Origin: Ziziphus jujuba
Lineage: Eukaryota; Streptophyta; Magnoliopsida; Rosales; Rhamnaceae
Assembly: GCF_031755915.1 (NCBI RefSeq)
Contig: NC_083383.1
Location: 2,980,001-3,044,000 of the forward strand
Reading direction: 5' to 3'
Length of the DNA stretch: 64,000 bases
The position numbers and the translations under genes are program-made. The notes below the pieces were generated by a model, which was given only the letters and a program-made list of their open reading frames with translations, made no database searches and was not told the DNA's origin. Below are positions 12,135-24,081 of this stretch, in pieces (the stretch's first letter is position 1; every line of letters begins with the position of its first letter).

Positions 12135-13415
12135 CGTTGCTTTACATTAATTTTTCTTTTCTTTTCTTTTCTTGATTTGTGTACATATATAAATTTTGAG
12201 ATTCAAGATTATGTATTCTATTAAACATATTTACGTATATATATATACTCATAGTCGATTATTGTTTGTTCTAAAAAATAAAAATAAAAAAATAAAAAAT
12301 AAAAAAACCTGGGTTTTCGGCGATCGAATTTCACATGCTTGGGTGTTATAATTTTCTGGGTTTTGGACCAAATTGATTTGGGGAAAAAAGTTTCCCAAGA
12401 AGATACGAAACAAACGGCACCAATTTTGCCCAAAATTTTCTGGAATTTCTTGTGTTTCCATGGTTGTTTATTTTTGAGTTTTGGCCGATTATAATCTTAA
12501 GTTTGGATGTTTGTTTTAAGCTCTCCTTTAGGCCAAATTGATCTATGAATAATATTTTCCACACTGAAAGGAATCTATAGACACCGAAATTGAAGAAAAC
12601 GGTGGCCCTTTTTGTGGTTTTCCGGTCGGGTTGGGGAAGCGGGTTGCGCGACCCGTTAACCAGGAATTGCGACCCGGCTCAATGAAGAAGATGCTGACGT
12701 CAGCATCCCTTTTACTGACATCATCAACCTAAATTATAAAAAAAAAAAAAACCTTTATTTTATTTTATTTGATATATCTTTATATCATTTTATCACTTAT
12801 TTATTGTTGATTATTCATTCATCTATTGTTTTATTATTATTTTAAAAAAATGTTATTTCTTTATTTATTTATTTGTTTATTGGTAATTAGTTCATTTGTT
12901 TATTTGTTTAATTATTTTATTCCAAATTTATTGAATTAAATTAAATATCTATATTTGGAGAATTGGATTGTGTTAGTTTTCCATAAAGAGGCTTTGTGCC
13001 TAGTTGGTATAGTAATATGGAATTTTAAGTACTCACCTGTTGTGAGACTTATTTTATCTGCATTATGTGTACCAATGTAATGTATGTTGGCATAGTGGAT
13101 GGGATGTTTTATATTTGCCTATTTCATGAAATTGCTAATATGTTATTTTCTCTCATTTATTAACTAGGGTCTATATGGGTAACTAGGCTACCCTGTCGAT
13201 GGTTTTAGTTGCTTAGTATGACGCCTGGAATGGCAGTGGATGTTGATTGAATGCCATGAATCGCAGGTTCTGAGTTACCCTGTCGGTAATTCAGTTCAAT
13301 GCATTTGATTGTGGTTATTTGGTTGACTGTCTCTGGCCCGCGAAAGGGTATCTTTAGTGCTACAAAGACCCTAGCGATATTTTATGTTTTGTGTTGAGGG
13401 GCTGGAAAATAGTAA

Positions 13416-13986
13416 TTGAATTATCTTAAATTTTTGAATGTCTTGTTGTTTACTATTTTTGGAGCTAATAGCACCCCAAACCTTCTGCCCATGATTGCCA
13501 TGATGAAATTGGATGGGACAAATTATCAGAAATGGAAGAAAACCTTAGTTATGAATTTGACATTTATGAAATTGGATTTGCCTTTGGAGATAGATTCACC
13601 CAAGATACCAACTAATAATAGTAGTGCAGTAATTAGGAAACTTTATTAGGATTGGAAGCATTCTAATAAGTGCTGCAAAATGATGATGGAGAATTACATG
13701 GATGAAGCTATATATGCTAGTATTCCTAAGGTTGATATAGCAAAAGAACTTCTCGAGGAGATAGGAAAGAAATTTATCAAGTTTGATATGAATGAGAAAC
13801 ATCATTATTTGGACCTTTTGAATAATACTGATAATGCTTATTAGATAGGAGAAAAGAAAGAGTACTTCAATGAAAGGTGTGGCTACTGCAATAAAATTGG
13901 ACACAAGAAGATAGATTGTTGGCATTTGAAGGGAAAGCAAGAAAAGAAAGGGGATGATAAGGCAAATGGCGCCAACCAATCTTGAG
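13416..13986 (+). pseudogene. Copia gag remnant with zinc knuckle
   Basis: The frame shows MKLDGTNYQKWKKTL, the conserved start of Copia gag. It is broken by TAG stops at about 13647 and 13842, and ends in a CX2CX4HX4C knuckle (CGYCNKIGHKKIDC) near 13878-13920. The gag middle between NNTDNAY and the knuckle is much shorter than in intact Copia elements, so an internal deletion is inferred. Confidence 0.85.
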
Positions 13987-15006
13987 CAGCATGTTTATAT
14001 GGGAGATAACTCGAGAGTGAAGGTGAATATCATGGGAACAATCAAGTTAAAGCTTGCCACTGGATATGTTTTAGAATTACAAGAAGTTTCATATGTACCC
14101 TCAATTAGGAGGAATTTGTTATCTATTTCACTTTTGAATAATCAAGGTTTTAGTTTTTTGTTTGGGAATAATAAAGTTGAGATGTATAAGGATGATAAAG
14201 TTGTTGGTTTTGGAACTTTATATGGCAATTTATATAGACTTGGTTTATTTAGTAATGGTCTTAATTCTTCTGTTAATTCTGTTGTTGACCCTGTTATTGC
14301 TTCTAAACGTTCAAGAGTTAATGATAATTTCTCAATATTGTGGCATAACCGTTTGGGACATATTTCGAGGCACAGAATGGAAAGGTTAGTGAAGGATGGA
14401 ATACTTTCTAATCTTGATTTTTCCGACTTGTCGACTTGTGTTGAATATGTGAAAGGAAAATTAACTTCTAAGGTTAGAAAAGATAAGATAGCTAGATGTG
14501 GAGATGTTTTGGAGTTAATTCATACTGATATATGTGGACTTTTCACTCCGATTGCTTTGAGTGGTTACAGGTATTTTATTACCTTCATTGATGTTTTTTC
14601 TCATTATGGACATGTTGAGCTTATCCGTGAGAAGGCGGATTCTTTAGTTGCTTTTAAAGAGTTTAAATTAAAGATGGAGCTTCAGAAGAATAAGAAAATA
14701 AAAGCTGTGAGGTCTGATAGAGGTGGTGAATTTTATGGCAGATATGATGAGACTGGGCGGAACCCAGGGTCATTCGCAATTTATTTACGTGAGTGTGGCA
14801 TTGATGTGCAATATACAATGCCTGGTACACCTCAGCAGAATGGCATAGTTGAGAGGAGAAATCGCACTTTGTTGGATATGGTGCGATCTATGTTGGCAAA
14901 TTCTAGCTTGCCAGATTACTTGTGGGGAGAGGCTTTACGGACGGCGGCATATATTTTAAATCAAGTTCCAAGTAAATCCATTCCTAAGACTCCTTTTGAG
15001 TTGTAG
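13954..15006 (+). pseudogene. Copia protease tail and integrase
   Basis: The open frame begins with the C-terminal part of the retropepsin region ([16 protein letters not shown]) and contains GAG-pre-integrase and the integrase core: [15 protein letters not shown] and [16 protein letters not shown] hold the D,D,E positions. The protease catalytic DSGA motif that should precede VYMGDN is absent. It ends at a TAG at 15004 in PFEL-stop-SGRKP, where related elements have Trp, so TGG to TAG is the likely change. Confidence 0.9.
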
Positions 15007-16514
15007 TCAGGGAGAAAGCCTAATTTGCATCATTTTTTAGTATGGGGTTGCAAAGCTGAAGTAAGGATTTATAATCCCCAAGTTAAGAAGTTGGATCCTA
15101 AAACCATTAGTGGATATTTTGTTGGCTATTGTATAGGATCTAGGGGTTCAAGATTCTTTTGTCCTTCTCACACCACCAGGATCGTGGAATCAGATAGAGC
15201 CATTTATTTTGAAGATGATTTTGGATTTGATGATAATAATGGAACAAGGGTGCCTCAATTTAGAGAAAAAAATATTTTCATTCCCAGTATAGTTGTTCCT
15301 GATAGAGATATTGTTGATCTAGTAGTTGATGAACCAGTAGTTGGTCAGAATGAACTCATTGTTGAAGAGCAGGATACCCCAGCTATTGTAGATGCTGATG
15401 TGCCTTTGAGAAGGTCACAAAGGATTAGGAGGTCAGCTATTCCTGATGACTATGAGGTTTACTTGCAGGAGCATGATTTTGACATAAGTGATGATTCAGA
15501 TCCAGTCACTTATGAGGAAGCCATAAGCAGTTCGCACTCAAACTTTTGGTTGGATGCAATGGAAGATGAAATGAAATCCATGGCATCAAATGGTGTTTGG
15601 GATTTAGTTGAGTTACCAGAGGGTAGCAAGCCTATTAGGTGCAAATGGGTCTTTAAGACTAAAAAGGACTCCAATGGTCAAGTGGAGAGGTATAAGGCTA
15701 GACTTGTAGCTAAAGGGGTTAGCCAGAAAGAAGGAATTGATTATACAGAGACTTTCTCTCCTGTATCCACAAAGGATTCTTTTAAAATCATTATGGCAAT
15801 TGTGGCACATTATGACCTAGAGTTGCATCAGATGGATGTCAAGACTACTTTTCTGAATGGTGATTTATTGAAGATGTGTATATGGTTCAACCAGTTGGCT
15901 TCCAGCAAACAGGGAATGGTAATTTAGTTTGTAAGCTTAAGAAGTCAATTTATGGTCTTAAGCAAGCTTCAAGACAATGATATCTTAAGTTTGATGAGGT
16001 TGTCATCCAAAATGGCTTTAAGGAGAATGTTGTTGATAGATGCATATATATAAAGGTCAGTGGGAACAGTTTTATATTTCTGGTGTTGTATGTTGATGAC
16101 ATACTTATGGCTACTAATGACACTGATCTATTGGCTCAGACAAAGCAGATATTGTGCAACTATTTTGATATGAAAGATCTTGGAGATGCTTCTTTTGTTT
16201 TGGGAATCAAGATTGTTCGAGATAGGACTAATTATGTGTTGCAATTGTCTCAGAGAGCTTATATTGATAAAATCCTTAAGAGAGTTGATATGCATAATTG
16301 TTCTCCTGGAAGTGTACTGGTCACAAAGGGTGAAAGATTTTCTAAGGATCAATGTCCCAAGAATGATAAAGAGAGGATGGCGATGAGAAATGTTCGTTAT
16401 TTTTCAGCAGTAGGCAGTTTGATGTATGGTCAAGTATGTACACGGCCTGATATAGCTTTTGCTGTGGATGTGCTTGATAGATTTATGAGCAATCCCGGTC
16501 CTATTCATTACTAA
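15007..16514 (+). pseudogene. Copia integrase C-terminus and reverse transcriptase
   Basis: Continues in frame after the TAG: HHFLVWGCKAEVRIYNP, then the RT start CKWVFKTKKDSNGQVERYKA and [14 protein letters not shown] frameshift near 15870-15880 moves the coding frame; the shifted frame reads [16 protein letters not shown] and meets a TGA near 15977 where Trp is usual. The catalytic box LYVDDIL is at about 16083-16106. A further stop lies at 16512-16514. Confidence 0.9.
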
Positions 16515-17067
16515 GCAGTTAAAAAAAGTCTTTAGGTATATTCAGGGTACTAAAGATCATATGTTGACATATCGTCGCACCAACTCTCTTGAAGTAGTGG
16601 GTTATAGTGATGCAGACTATAAAGGTTGTGCGGATGATAAGAAATCTACCACTGGTTATATATTTATCATGGCAGGAGGTGCTGTGTCTTGGTGGAATGC
16701 CAAGCAGTCAGTGACAGCATCCTCGACTATGGAGGCAGAATATGTGGCGTGTTATGAGGCTACCCATCATGCAGTTTGGCTACGGAATTTTATCCGTGAT
16801 TTAGGAGTAGTTGAGTCCATTGAGAGGCCTATTATGATGTATTGTGATAATACTGCAGCGGTATCTTTCTCCAATAATTTAAAAGGTACTCCTGGTGCGA
16901 AGTACATTGATGCGAAATATTTTGTGGTAAAGGAGAAAGTTGAAGAGGGCCTCATTACTGTTGTTCACATGCCGACTTATAGCATGGTGGTAGATCCACT
17001 GACCAATGCTTTACCGGTATGCATATTTGAGGAGCATGTATCCCGTATGGGATTGTTAGGTAGTTGA
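16515..17067 (+). pseudogene. Copia RNase H domain
   Basis: In frame after the stop at 16512: AVKKSLRYIQGTKDHMLTY, then GYSDADYKGCADDKKSTTGY, SWWNAKQSVTASSTMEAEY and MYCDNTAAV, the standard Copia RNase H blocks. The protein ends at 17067. Confidence 0.9.
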
Positions 17068-17279
17068 GACTGTTGTGGGACAGTGGGAGTTTGTTATATT
17101 TTCTGCAGTAATATCCATGTTGAGTATTATTTATTTATTTGAGTATTTTGATACATTGATGTATGTGGATCATTATTTATTTATGAGATGATTTATTACA
17201 CATATTATTGCTCCTATATTTACAGGCCTGTTAAGACTATTAGTCTATGTATATGTGTATGTTGATCCACAGGTGCCAT

Positions 17280-17553
17280 GGTGAATCCCTACTACCTAGT
17301 TTGGGTATATTGTTGTATCCTGTCGATACGCAATGTGCTTGAATGAAATGGTTTTGTGTGTTGGGGGATTGCACATGGTTAGGTAAATCTCTACTACCTA
17401 GACTAAGTTTATGGCATGTAAGGTACTCAGTTGAAATGGTATAATGTTTTGGAAGATTTACTGAGAGAATCTCTACTGTCTAGTCTAGTATATTGTTGTG
17501 CCTTGTCGGTATACTATATATTTGGATGAAATGGCATTATGGTTCGGGAGATT
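17280..17553 (+). repeat. Three diverged tandem repeats in the Copia 3' untranslated region
   Basis: Units at about 17280-17379, 17380-17462 and 17463-17553 each start GGTGAATC / GGTAAATC / GAGAATC, continue CTACTACCTAG (or CTACTGTCTAG), and contain GAAATGGT or GAAATGGC with a GGGGGATT, GGAAGATT or GGGAGATT end. Units one and three share TATATTGTTGT and CCTGTCGATA or CCTTGTCGGTA. Confidence 0.7.
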
Positions 17554-17600
17554 CTATAGTAAGTGAGTTTGGATTTTATATGATGATGATTATGCAGTCC

Positions 17601-17611
17601 AAGTGGGAGAA
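17601..17611 (+). other. Copia polypurine tract
   Basis: AAGTGGGAGAA abuts the TGTTG start of the 3' LTR. This is the expected plus-strand primer site. Confidence 0.85.
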
Positions 17612-18090
17612 TGTTGAATAAATTAATATTTGTGGACTTGGCATAATCAATTACTCACTTACAGGGCCTATTTATACCATTAATGGGACTGACTTATTTT
17701 ATTATTTTGTAGTAGGGTCGTTGGTCACACACTCTCTATAAGACTCCAGTTGGCCCATTAGACTAGAGGACCAACTCTCTTTAAAAGCCCAATGACTTAC
17801 CCATATTTTTTCCTAGTATTATTATATTATTAAATTATTAGTATTTTGTGTGTGTTAAAATTAATGGGTAAGTGTGACTTGCAGAGACTATAAAAGGGGT
17901 AGGGCAAGCAAACAAACATATGCCATACGGTATTTTTGATATTAGAGTTTTCAAAGATCTGAGAGTAGTTTGAGAGTAGTGTGTCCATAGACACTACTTT
18001 ACATTGTTTTCTATTTTGCAGGATTAAAGATTTAATTTATCAATGACTGTATTTGGAAGTTAGTAATTTATGATTAATAGAATTTATTAT
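17612..18090 (+). repeat. Copia 3' LTR, truncated by 27 bp
   Basis: Matches the 5' LTR from TGTTGAATAAATTAA up to AATTTATTAT at 18090. The last 27 bases of the 5' LTR, GTATATTTAG...CTAACA, are missing. Sequence then passes directly into the second copy of the 114-bp host segment. Confidence 0.92.
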
Positions 18091-18204
18091 CTAAGTAAGT
18101 ATTCCAAAATAAATTTTTTGCAGTTGTACAAGAACAGGGTGTTAAACTCGTCCTTGTTAGGAACTGAAGTTATGTAAGATATTCTTCAACATAGTTATGG
18201 AAGA
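18091..18204 (+). repeat. 114-bp host segment, downstream copy flanking the Copia element
   Basis: Second copy of 11372-11485. Both start CTAAGTAAGTATTCC and end GGAAGA. Divergence (about eight differences in 114) is close to that between the two LTRs, so the duplication is about as old as the insertion. Confidence 0.85.
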
Positions 18205-19945
18205 TTCATAAAATTACCTCAACCATACACCCAACATATAGGTCCCTAATTAAAGTTATAAAATGATGTAACAAATGCATCAACTCTTGTTTTTGTCTTC
18301 TTGCTGGACTATTATTAATTGATGCTATCCAAACCAAAGACCTAATTGTAGCATTTCACCATTAAGATCGATAAATAAACAAATAAATAAATAGGCCTGT
18401 ATAGTTATCCGCACAATATTTAGTCTTGTAATTGAATTGGCCTTGGAATTTTGGATAATGCAGACGTACGCATTCTAATAATTAGTGGGGAAAAGCATAT
18501 TCTAATGATTTCAGTAGCATAATGTCACATATATATGGATAGGTCCCAACATTGGATTCTTTGTCAGTGAGAATGGACATGATGGTGGCTATAGTCTTCT
18601 AACACTCACCTGGACTACGGAGAATGGGAGAATCGCAGAAATTTCCGACTTTGACTTTCTCCATACGCTTTCTACAATATTTGGTTGAAACATGGTGATG
18701 TTGAAACTTGAAACAAAAATGATATACTTTTTCTAAGGAGTTAGGTTGGTCCAGAAATCATGAGAAAGGTAGTTGAAAAAATGCCCGCTTATTTTGCTGC
18801 CATCCATCACCTACAGAATAAGAAAAGAAACTGTAAACTTCTAGGAGTTGGTGGCCAATCTGGTTATTTTTGATAAAAAAAAAAATCTAAATAAAAATTG
18901 GACATGGATATATTTGGTACCAAAAGATGTGGCAGTTTATTAATAATTTTTTTAAAAGATAAATGCAATGAAATGATACCAAGTTATTAAATATAAAAAA
19001 ATTTGTTAGTAAATTTGATAAGTCTAGAATGCTCACTCATTATATTTTCAATAATCTAAAACGAATAAATAGATACTAATTGCAATATTAAATTCTCAAT
19101 TGTTATTATTATTATTATTACGTGAATTAAGACGTCAGCCGACGCTCTCCTCCGCTCCGAAGTCCAAACTGAAAACTATTCCTTTTGAGAAGACTTTTAA
19201 CTGAGTTCAGATTAGGAATTGACAATAATATCAAATATAGTTAACAAAATAAGCAGCAATCCTGTTTAATATTTTGTGGCCAAATTTCTACTACACGCAA
19301 ATCATACCCCCACAATGCATAAAATCAATACGTAGGGCCTCCCATACAATGTTGTGTTTCACCAACAGCCATACGAAATTTGACGGGGTTTAAGACAAAG
19401 GAAAGCGGAAGCAATAGCTTTTATTAAATTTGTCAGCTTGGATATGTAATTTTGTACTCGGGAATATAATTGGAAAAAAGAACCAAAATAAACATATCAA
19501 AAAATAGTCAAAGCGAGCGACCAAAAGAGTTTTCAGAACACAGACAGTGCCATTTGACCAGAACTAATTAACCGAGTAGGCTGTGGACACCTAAACGAAA
19601 CCAGCGCTTCTACTCCTTTTTTTCCGCCCAAGGATTTCTTCAACAAATCGCGGTATCTAAAAACATAAAAGGGCTTTTGAGTTGAAATTTGGAAAACAAT
19701 CACCAAAAAGAAAAGGAAGTCGAGACAGATTACAAAAAGCGAAAAGGAGAAAGCAGAATCAGAAAGTGCCCAAATAACTTTCCTATTGTAACCAAAACCA
19801 GAAAAACCCATAATTAGAGGGGTCCAAACCATTCAAGCATTTTGTACATTACTAGCTGTCAAGGTTTCTTCTGTCACATACAAAACGTCCCCACATCTTC
19901 TAAGGGATTGAAGCAGTGAACCTTGAAAAACTTATAGGACCCAGA

Positions 19946-19977
<32 letters not shown>

Positions 19978-20858
19978 CTAATCACCCTCACCTAACATAA
20001 AAAGAAAAAGTTTTTTTGTCTATACCCATTTTTTTTTTTTTAATTTTTGGTGAATTTGTCTATAACCATCTTAATGAGGGGAATACTTGTTGAAATATTT
20101 AATACTAAAGTATGCTGTCTTTTAAGATTATGATATGATGTAACATGCTGCTTATTGATCCTTTTTTTCATCCTCCGATATTACTGGTAAAATTTTGCGT
20201 GACAATATCCATTGATGTAGCTCTTTGTCGGTGACCCATATTCATAGTCTACAAACATTATAATATATTGGCTGCCAAAAAGAGAATATTTTGTGCACGC
20301 AATTCTATGTTAAATGAGAAAATGAATAGACCGTTTCTATTGGAAAAATTGGTTACGCTTTTTTCCCACTTGATTCTTTGGTATTTTAGGCCACGCGACA
20401 ATTGACGAAGGAAAAATTTAATAATCTGTACAGCTTTATTTTAATAATTTTTTAAATAGAAATTTGGGGTGTCAAATAGCTTTTGTATGAATTCTATGGC
20501 GTGGCGGAGTTTCCATTGCAGCTTTGAACAAGGTCATTCCAAAATATCAATAAATGGACGAGAAATGTTAAAACATTTTAATCTAGTTCTTCGTCTAAGA
20601 TGTTCAGTCAATCCATGGGGGAGATTTTTTTTTTTTTTTTTTTTTTTTAAAGAAAACAACTACTTGAAATGTTAAATTACATACAAATAATGGAACAAAA
20701 TACTACAGCATCTACACGAGTGCAAACTCAATATTCATGTAAATCACATTTACAGAACTAAATAAAAATTTCATAAAAGATACAGGCCAAAAAAAAAAAA
20801 AAAAAAATGACAAAATTAGGTGTGCTGATTCATCTTATAGATGGATCTGATGAAGAAC
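18205..20858. other. Intergenic and kinase 3' flank, no supported gene
   Basis: No family recognised. A minus-strand ORF at 19533-19832 (99 codons) has a basic C-terminal stretch but no domain I know. Long T or A homopolymers lie at about 19949-19978, 20627-20648 and 20790-20807. The micro-insertion at 20015-20069 is listed separately. The 3' UTR of the kinase gene must lie at the right edge. Confidence 0.45.
20015..20069 (-). repeat. Micro-insertion with 15-bp direct repeats
   Basis: TTTGTCTATACCCAT (20015-20029) and TTTGTCTATAACCAT (20055-20069) flank a 25-base insert. On the minus strand the insert reads TTCACC followed by an A-rich run, matching the motif at other loci in this window. 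Confidence 0.75.
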
Positions 20859-23800
20859 TTAATGAACTCCTTCAACTTGTTGGTTTCTCCACAAAGCTTT
20901 ACTGGTTTGAGCACTACTTTCATAGCCGCTACTATCACCAGATTCACTCACACGCTTCTCCAACCTTGCAGTCGCACAATCATGCTGTGAACGTCCATGT
21001 TCTCTTCCGGTTCGCCGGTCCTGAAATTATTTCCAGAGAGATAATCCTGAATGAGAAATAACGATCCAAGAAGCTTACAGTATAACATATTATGATGCAC
21101 GCCTCATATGCTGAAGAACATACTGGTCTTCGATAAATGTGGCTTTGCTATCAATTATTATTATTATTTTTTTCTTTTCTCCCCAAAATGGTTTGAATAT
21201 TATCATATGGTAAAACAGGTTATATCAAGACCCTGTTTTTCACATAAATCTTGTGTAAAAGCACATGCTAGCAGACCGACCTTAAAAGTAGATGGGATAG
21301 GAATTTTATCACTCTGAGACAAGACAATACGGATACAGTCTTACAACGGTACGTTGAAAATAAAAAGTTATTCAAGGGAGCATCAAACTACTTAGTACCA
21401 TAATGATGGAGTAACAATGCAACACCTGACCATGTACTCTGCTTGTGTTTCTAGCTTTAAATATCTTAACAGATCCAGTCATTATTACCCAAAAAAAAAA
21501 AAAATCCAGATCCAGTCATTTGTCATTCCAAGTTGCAAGTCCATAAAGAATATCAAGGAAACAGAGAAGGCAAAATTTTCAATCAAGGTAGCTATATCAG
21601 CATCTAGATAGTAATGCAAATGATAAGCAGCCATAATGACTGTGTACTCACATCTCGGAAAGGGAACTCATCAGCTTCAAGCATATGTATCACATGCCCC
21701 ATTTTTGGCCTCTTTTGAGCATTAGGGTCAACACAGCGTAAAGCTACAAGAAGAGCACGTTTCAGTGCCCTTGAAGATGGCTTCTCCAGCAACCTAGGAT
21801 CCAGAACTCCCTCTGCATTCCTATTTGTAACCATTGTTTTAAGCCACTCAACTAGGTTCACCTGAAAGTTTGATTCAACGATCCATATCAGAGTAAGAAA
21901 GGGAAACAAAAACAAGGAAAATCATTGTAAAACTATGTCGTGAACCGGCAGTATGACAATATGATGAAGTGATATCAATCAATTGAAACAGACCTCCCCT
22001 GGTGGGCGGCTATAGTCAACCGGGTTTCTTCCAGTAATGATCTCCATAAGAAGAATTCCAAAACTGTATACATCACTTCTTTCATTTAACATGCCAGTGC
22101 TGGCATATTCAGGAGCTACATATCTACAAAAGCAAAGCCAAACACGAGATTCAATTTTGCTTTGTCAAAATGGTGAAGAGATCAATACAGAAAGTGACTA
22201 GGATAATTTTCACTCAGAAAGGTCCAAACTGACCCAAAGGTTCCCATAACACGAGTTGTAACATAACTCCTCTCTGAGCCCAGGAGTTTTGCAAGGCCAA
22301 AGTCAGATACTTTGGGATTCCACTGCTTATCAAGTAAGATATTGCTTGACTTGATATCACGGTGAACAACCTTAGGTTCAAGTCCCTCGTGCAAGTATGT
22401 CAATCTGAATTATTGGTAAAGTTTCTGTTGTGATGGAAATTCAAAAAATAAAAATAAAAAACGTTCAATTGGGTGAGATAATTTGATTCAACAAGTACCC
22501 TTTTGCCATTCCAAGTATTATATTCATTCGGATCTCCCATGTAAGAGGACTGTAAGGCCCAACATCTCCATGAAGCCACTGTTCTAAGTTTCCATTATCA
22601 ACATACTCATAAACAAGCATCCTATAACAACACAGTACCCACGTTAGACAAAACAAAAGTATCCTAATTAGTCCAAGAAGATGAAAAATTGATAAAAAAA
22701 AAATTCTCTTTTAAAGTATCGAGAAAATAGAATCGTATAAAAAGAATAATGATCAAAGGGATACATGTTGTAACTAAGGAAGATCAAATTACCTATGAGC
22801 TCCTTCAGCACAATAACCAAGCAACCTCACTAAATTTTTATGCCGAACGCGACCAATCGCTTCAACTTCAACCTTGAACTCCTTCTCAGCTTGTCCCCTG
22901 ACACAAAGGAAGCAACATGTTAAGCTTTCCCCGGTCTAATTCCCCAACAAAACCCATGCAACTCGATGAACCTATATGCTAAATAAAGCTTCTCAAAATC
23001 ACAATAACGTGACAGGTTTGGTAAATTTACCCAATTAAAGCTTCCAAATTCCCATCTGGGTAAATGATAAACAAGATTCTGACATTAAATTATAATAAGC
23101 AGTACAATCCCCAAGCTTACAAAGTGGGAAGGAGGATAATTGCAAAACTGGTTTATTAAATTACGAACAAAAGCAGGAAACCAAGAAATACCTGTTATTG
23201 AGCAAATTTTTTATGGCAACCTTTGTATTATCTTCCAAGACGCCACGGTACACAATTCCATAACCACCTTCACCAATCACATTCTCATCAGCAAAACCAT
23301 TGGTAGAGACCTCAAGCTCTCTGAGAGTGTACCAGTGTCCCCAACCCAAATGCGAGACCTCCGGTGCAACTATCAGCGCCTGGTCTCCGGACCGAGCTTC
23401 ACCGCTTCCATGGGAGGACCCACCACCCTTCTCCGGGCATAAAATCCGGTGGTCCTTTCCAATTTCAATGTGAATTCTGTGGCGGCCACCCACTGGGCTC
23501 TCATCCTCAGGCTGAGAAAGTAGAGCCTGAGCTCTGGCCAAAGGCTCCGATTCAGGGAAAGTGTCAGGGTTGTCAAGTTGGTGAGGCTTTGAGTCGGGTT
23601 GAGGAGGGTGAGTCGGGTTTCGAGCATAGTCGATCCTGATTTCCTGAATCTCCTTAGAGACGTTAGGGATGGTGGGATTCTGAGAGGATTTAGCTTTGGA
23701 AGAGCTGCTGTTACGCCTCGAAGTGAACCAGAGGGATATGAGGAACAGTACCAAAACTATGGCTGCTCCTACACATATACCAAGCACCACCCATAAGCGT

Positions 23801-23859
23801 AAACCAAAAATGGAAGTACGTTTGGAGAGCTGATCGTTCAGAAACGCATAGTCAGACAT
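20859..23859 (-). CDS. Membrane-anchored Ser/Thr receptor-like kinase, At1g01540 type
   Basis: Seven coding exons: 23859-23192, 22897-22793, 22621-22499, 22404-22234, 22123-21994, 21861-21652 and 21020-20859; 1569 bases, 522 aa, all introns GT/AG. The start [20 protein letters not shown] is the conserved N-terminus of the family. One transmembrane helix at about 21-45 precedes a polar juxtamembrane stretch and the signature [15 protein letters not shown]. The kinase domain is complete: GEGGYG 196-201, Lys217 in VAIK, HRD 313-315, DFG 333-335 and APE after GTFGYV. It is an RD kinase and should be active. There is no extracellular ligand domain, so it probably acts as a plasma-membrane signalling kinase; the pathway is unknown. 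The exon 6 to 7 join ([10 protein letters not shown] to DRRTGREHG) is inferred from splice signals and matches the family C-terminus. Confidence 0.93.
21471..21520 (+). repeat. Micro-insertion with 13-bp direct repeats in kinase intron 6
   Basis: AGATCCAGTCATT occurs identically at 21471-21483 and 21508-21520. The 24-base insert is ATTACCC followed by an A-run and TCC. It lies inside the last intron (21021-21651) of the kinase gene. Confidence 0.75.
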
Positions 23860-24081
23860 TATTCTCCTTCTTCTTCTACTACCTACTTGTCGTTGCCTAC
23901 GCGAAACGCAACTCTTGGTGGTTCTTCTTCTTCTTCTTCTTCTTCTTCTTCTTCCAGAAACACATGGAAACAAGATAGAAGAAGAAGAAGTGAGACAAAG
24001 TGAATGTGCGGGTGGCAGTCGAAGTATAAATGAGGTAATTGAAGAAAATGGACTGCTCAGAGTGAGTGGGGTTTTAGACAC
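23860..24081 (-). other. In-frame upstream start of the kinase gene; 74-codon open extension
   Basis: The kinase frame stays open upstream to an ATG at 24081, adding 74 residues: a Ser/Leu-rich hydrophobic stretch followed by an Arg-rich run encoded by the (CTT)n/(AAG)n tract at about 23927-23955. Family members start at the inner ATG (23859), so this is most likely 5' UTR that happens to be open. Confidence 0.5.

Larger units (their letters stand above)
11486..18090 (+). mobile_element. Ty1/copia LTR retrotransposon, degenerate
   Basis: Order: 5' LTR 11486-11990; primer-binding site 11993-12004; untranslated leader to about 13415; gag remnant about 13416-13986; protease remnant plus integrase 13954-15006; integrase C-terminus and reverse transcriptase about 15007-16514; RNase H 16561-17067; a 3' tandem repeat block 17280-17553; polypurine tract 17601-17611; 3' LTR 17612-18090. 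Integrase before RT defines Copia. The LTRs differ at about 26 positions by eye, roughly 5%, so the insertion is not recent. Several in-frame stops, a frameshift near 15870, a gag deletion and loss of the protease DSG motif make it non-autonomous. Confidence 0.95.

Noticed and set aside
12221..12564. Overlapping minus-strand ORFs in the Copia leader
   Set aside because: Three frames overlap in the same T-rich leader, antisense to the element, with no domain.
19533..19832. 99-codon minus-strand ORF downstream of the kinase gene
   Set aside because: Phe/Leu-rich first half typical of T-rich DNA read by chance; the basic tail matches no family I know.
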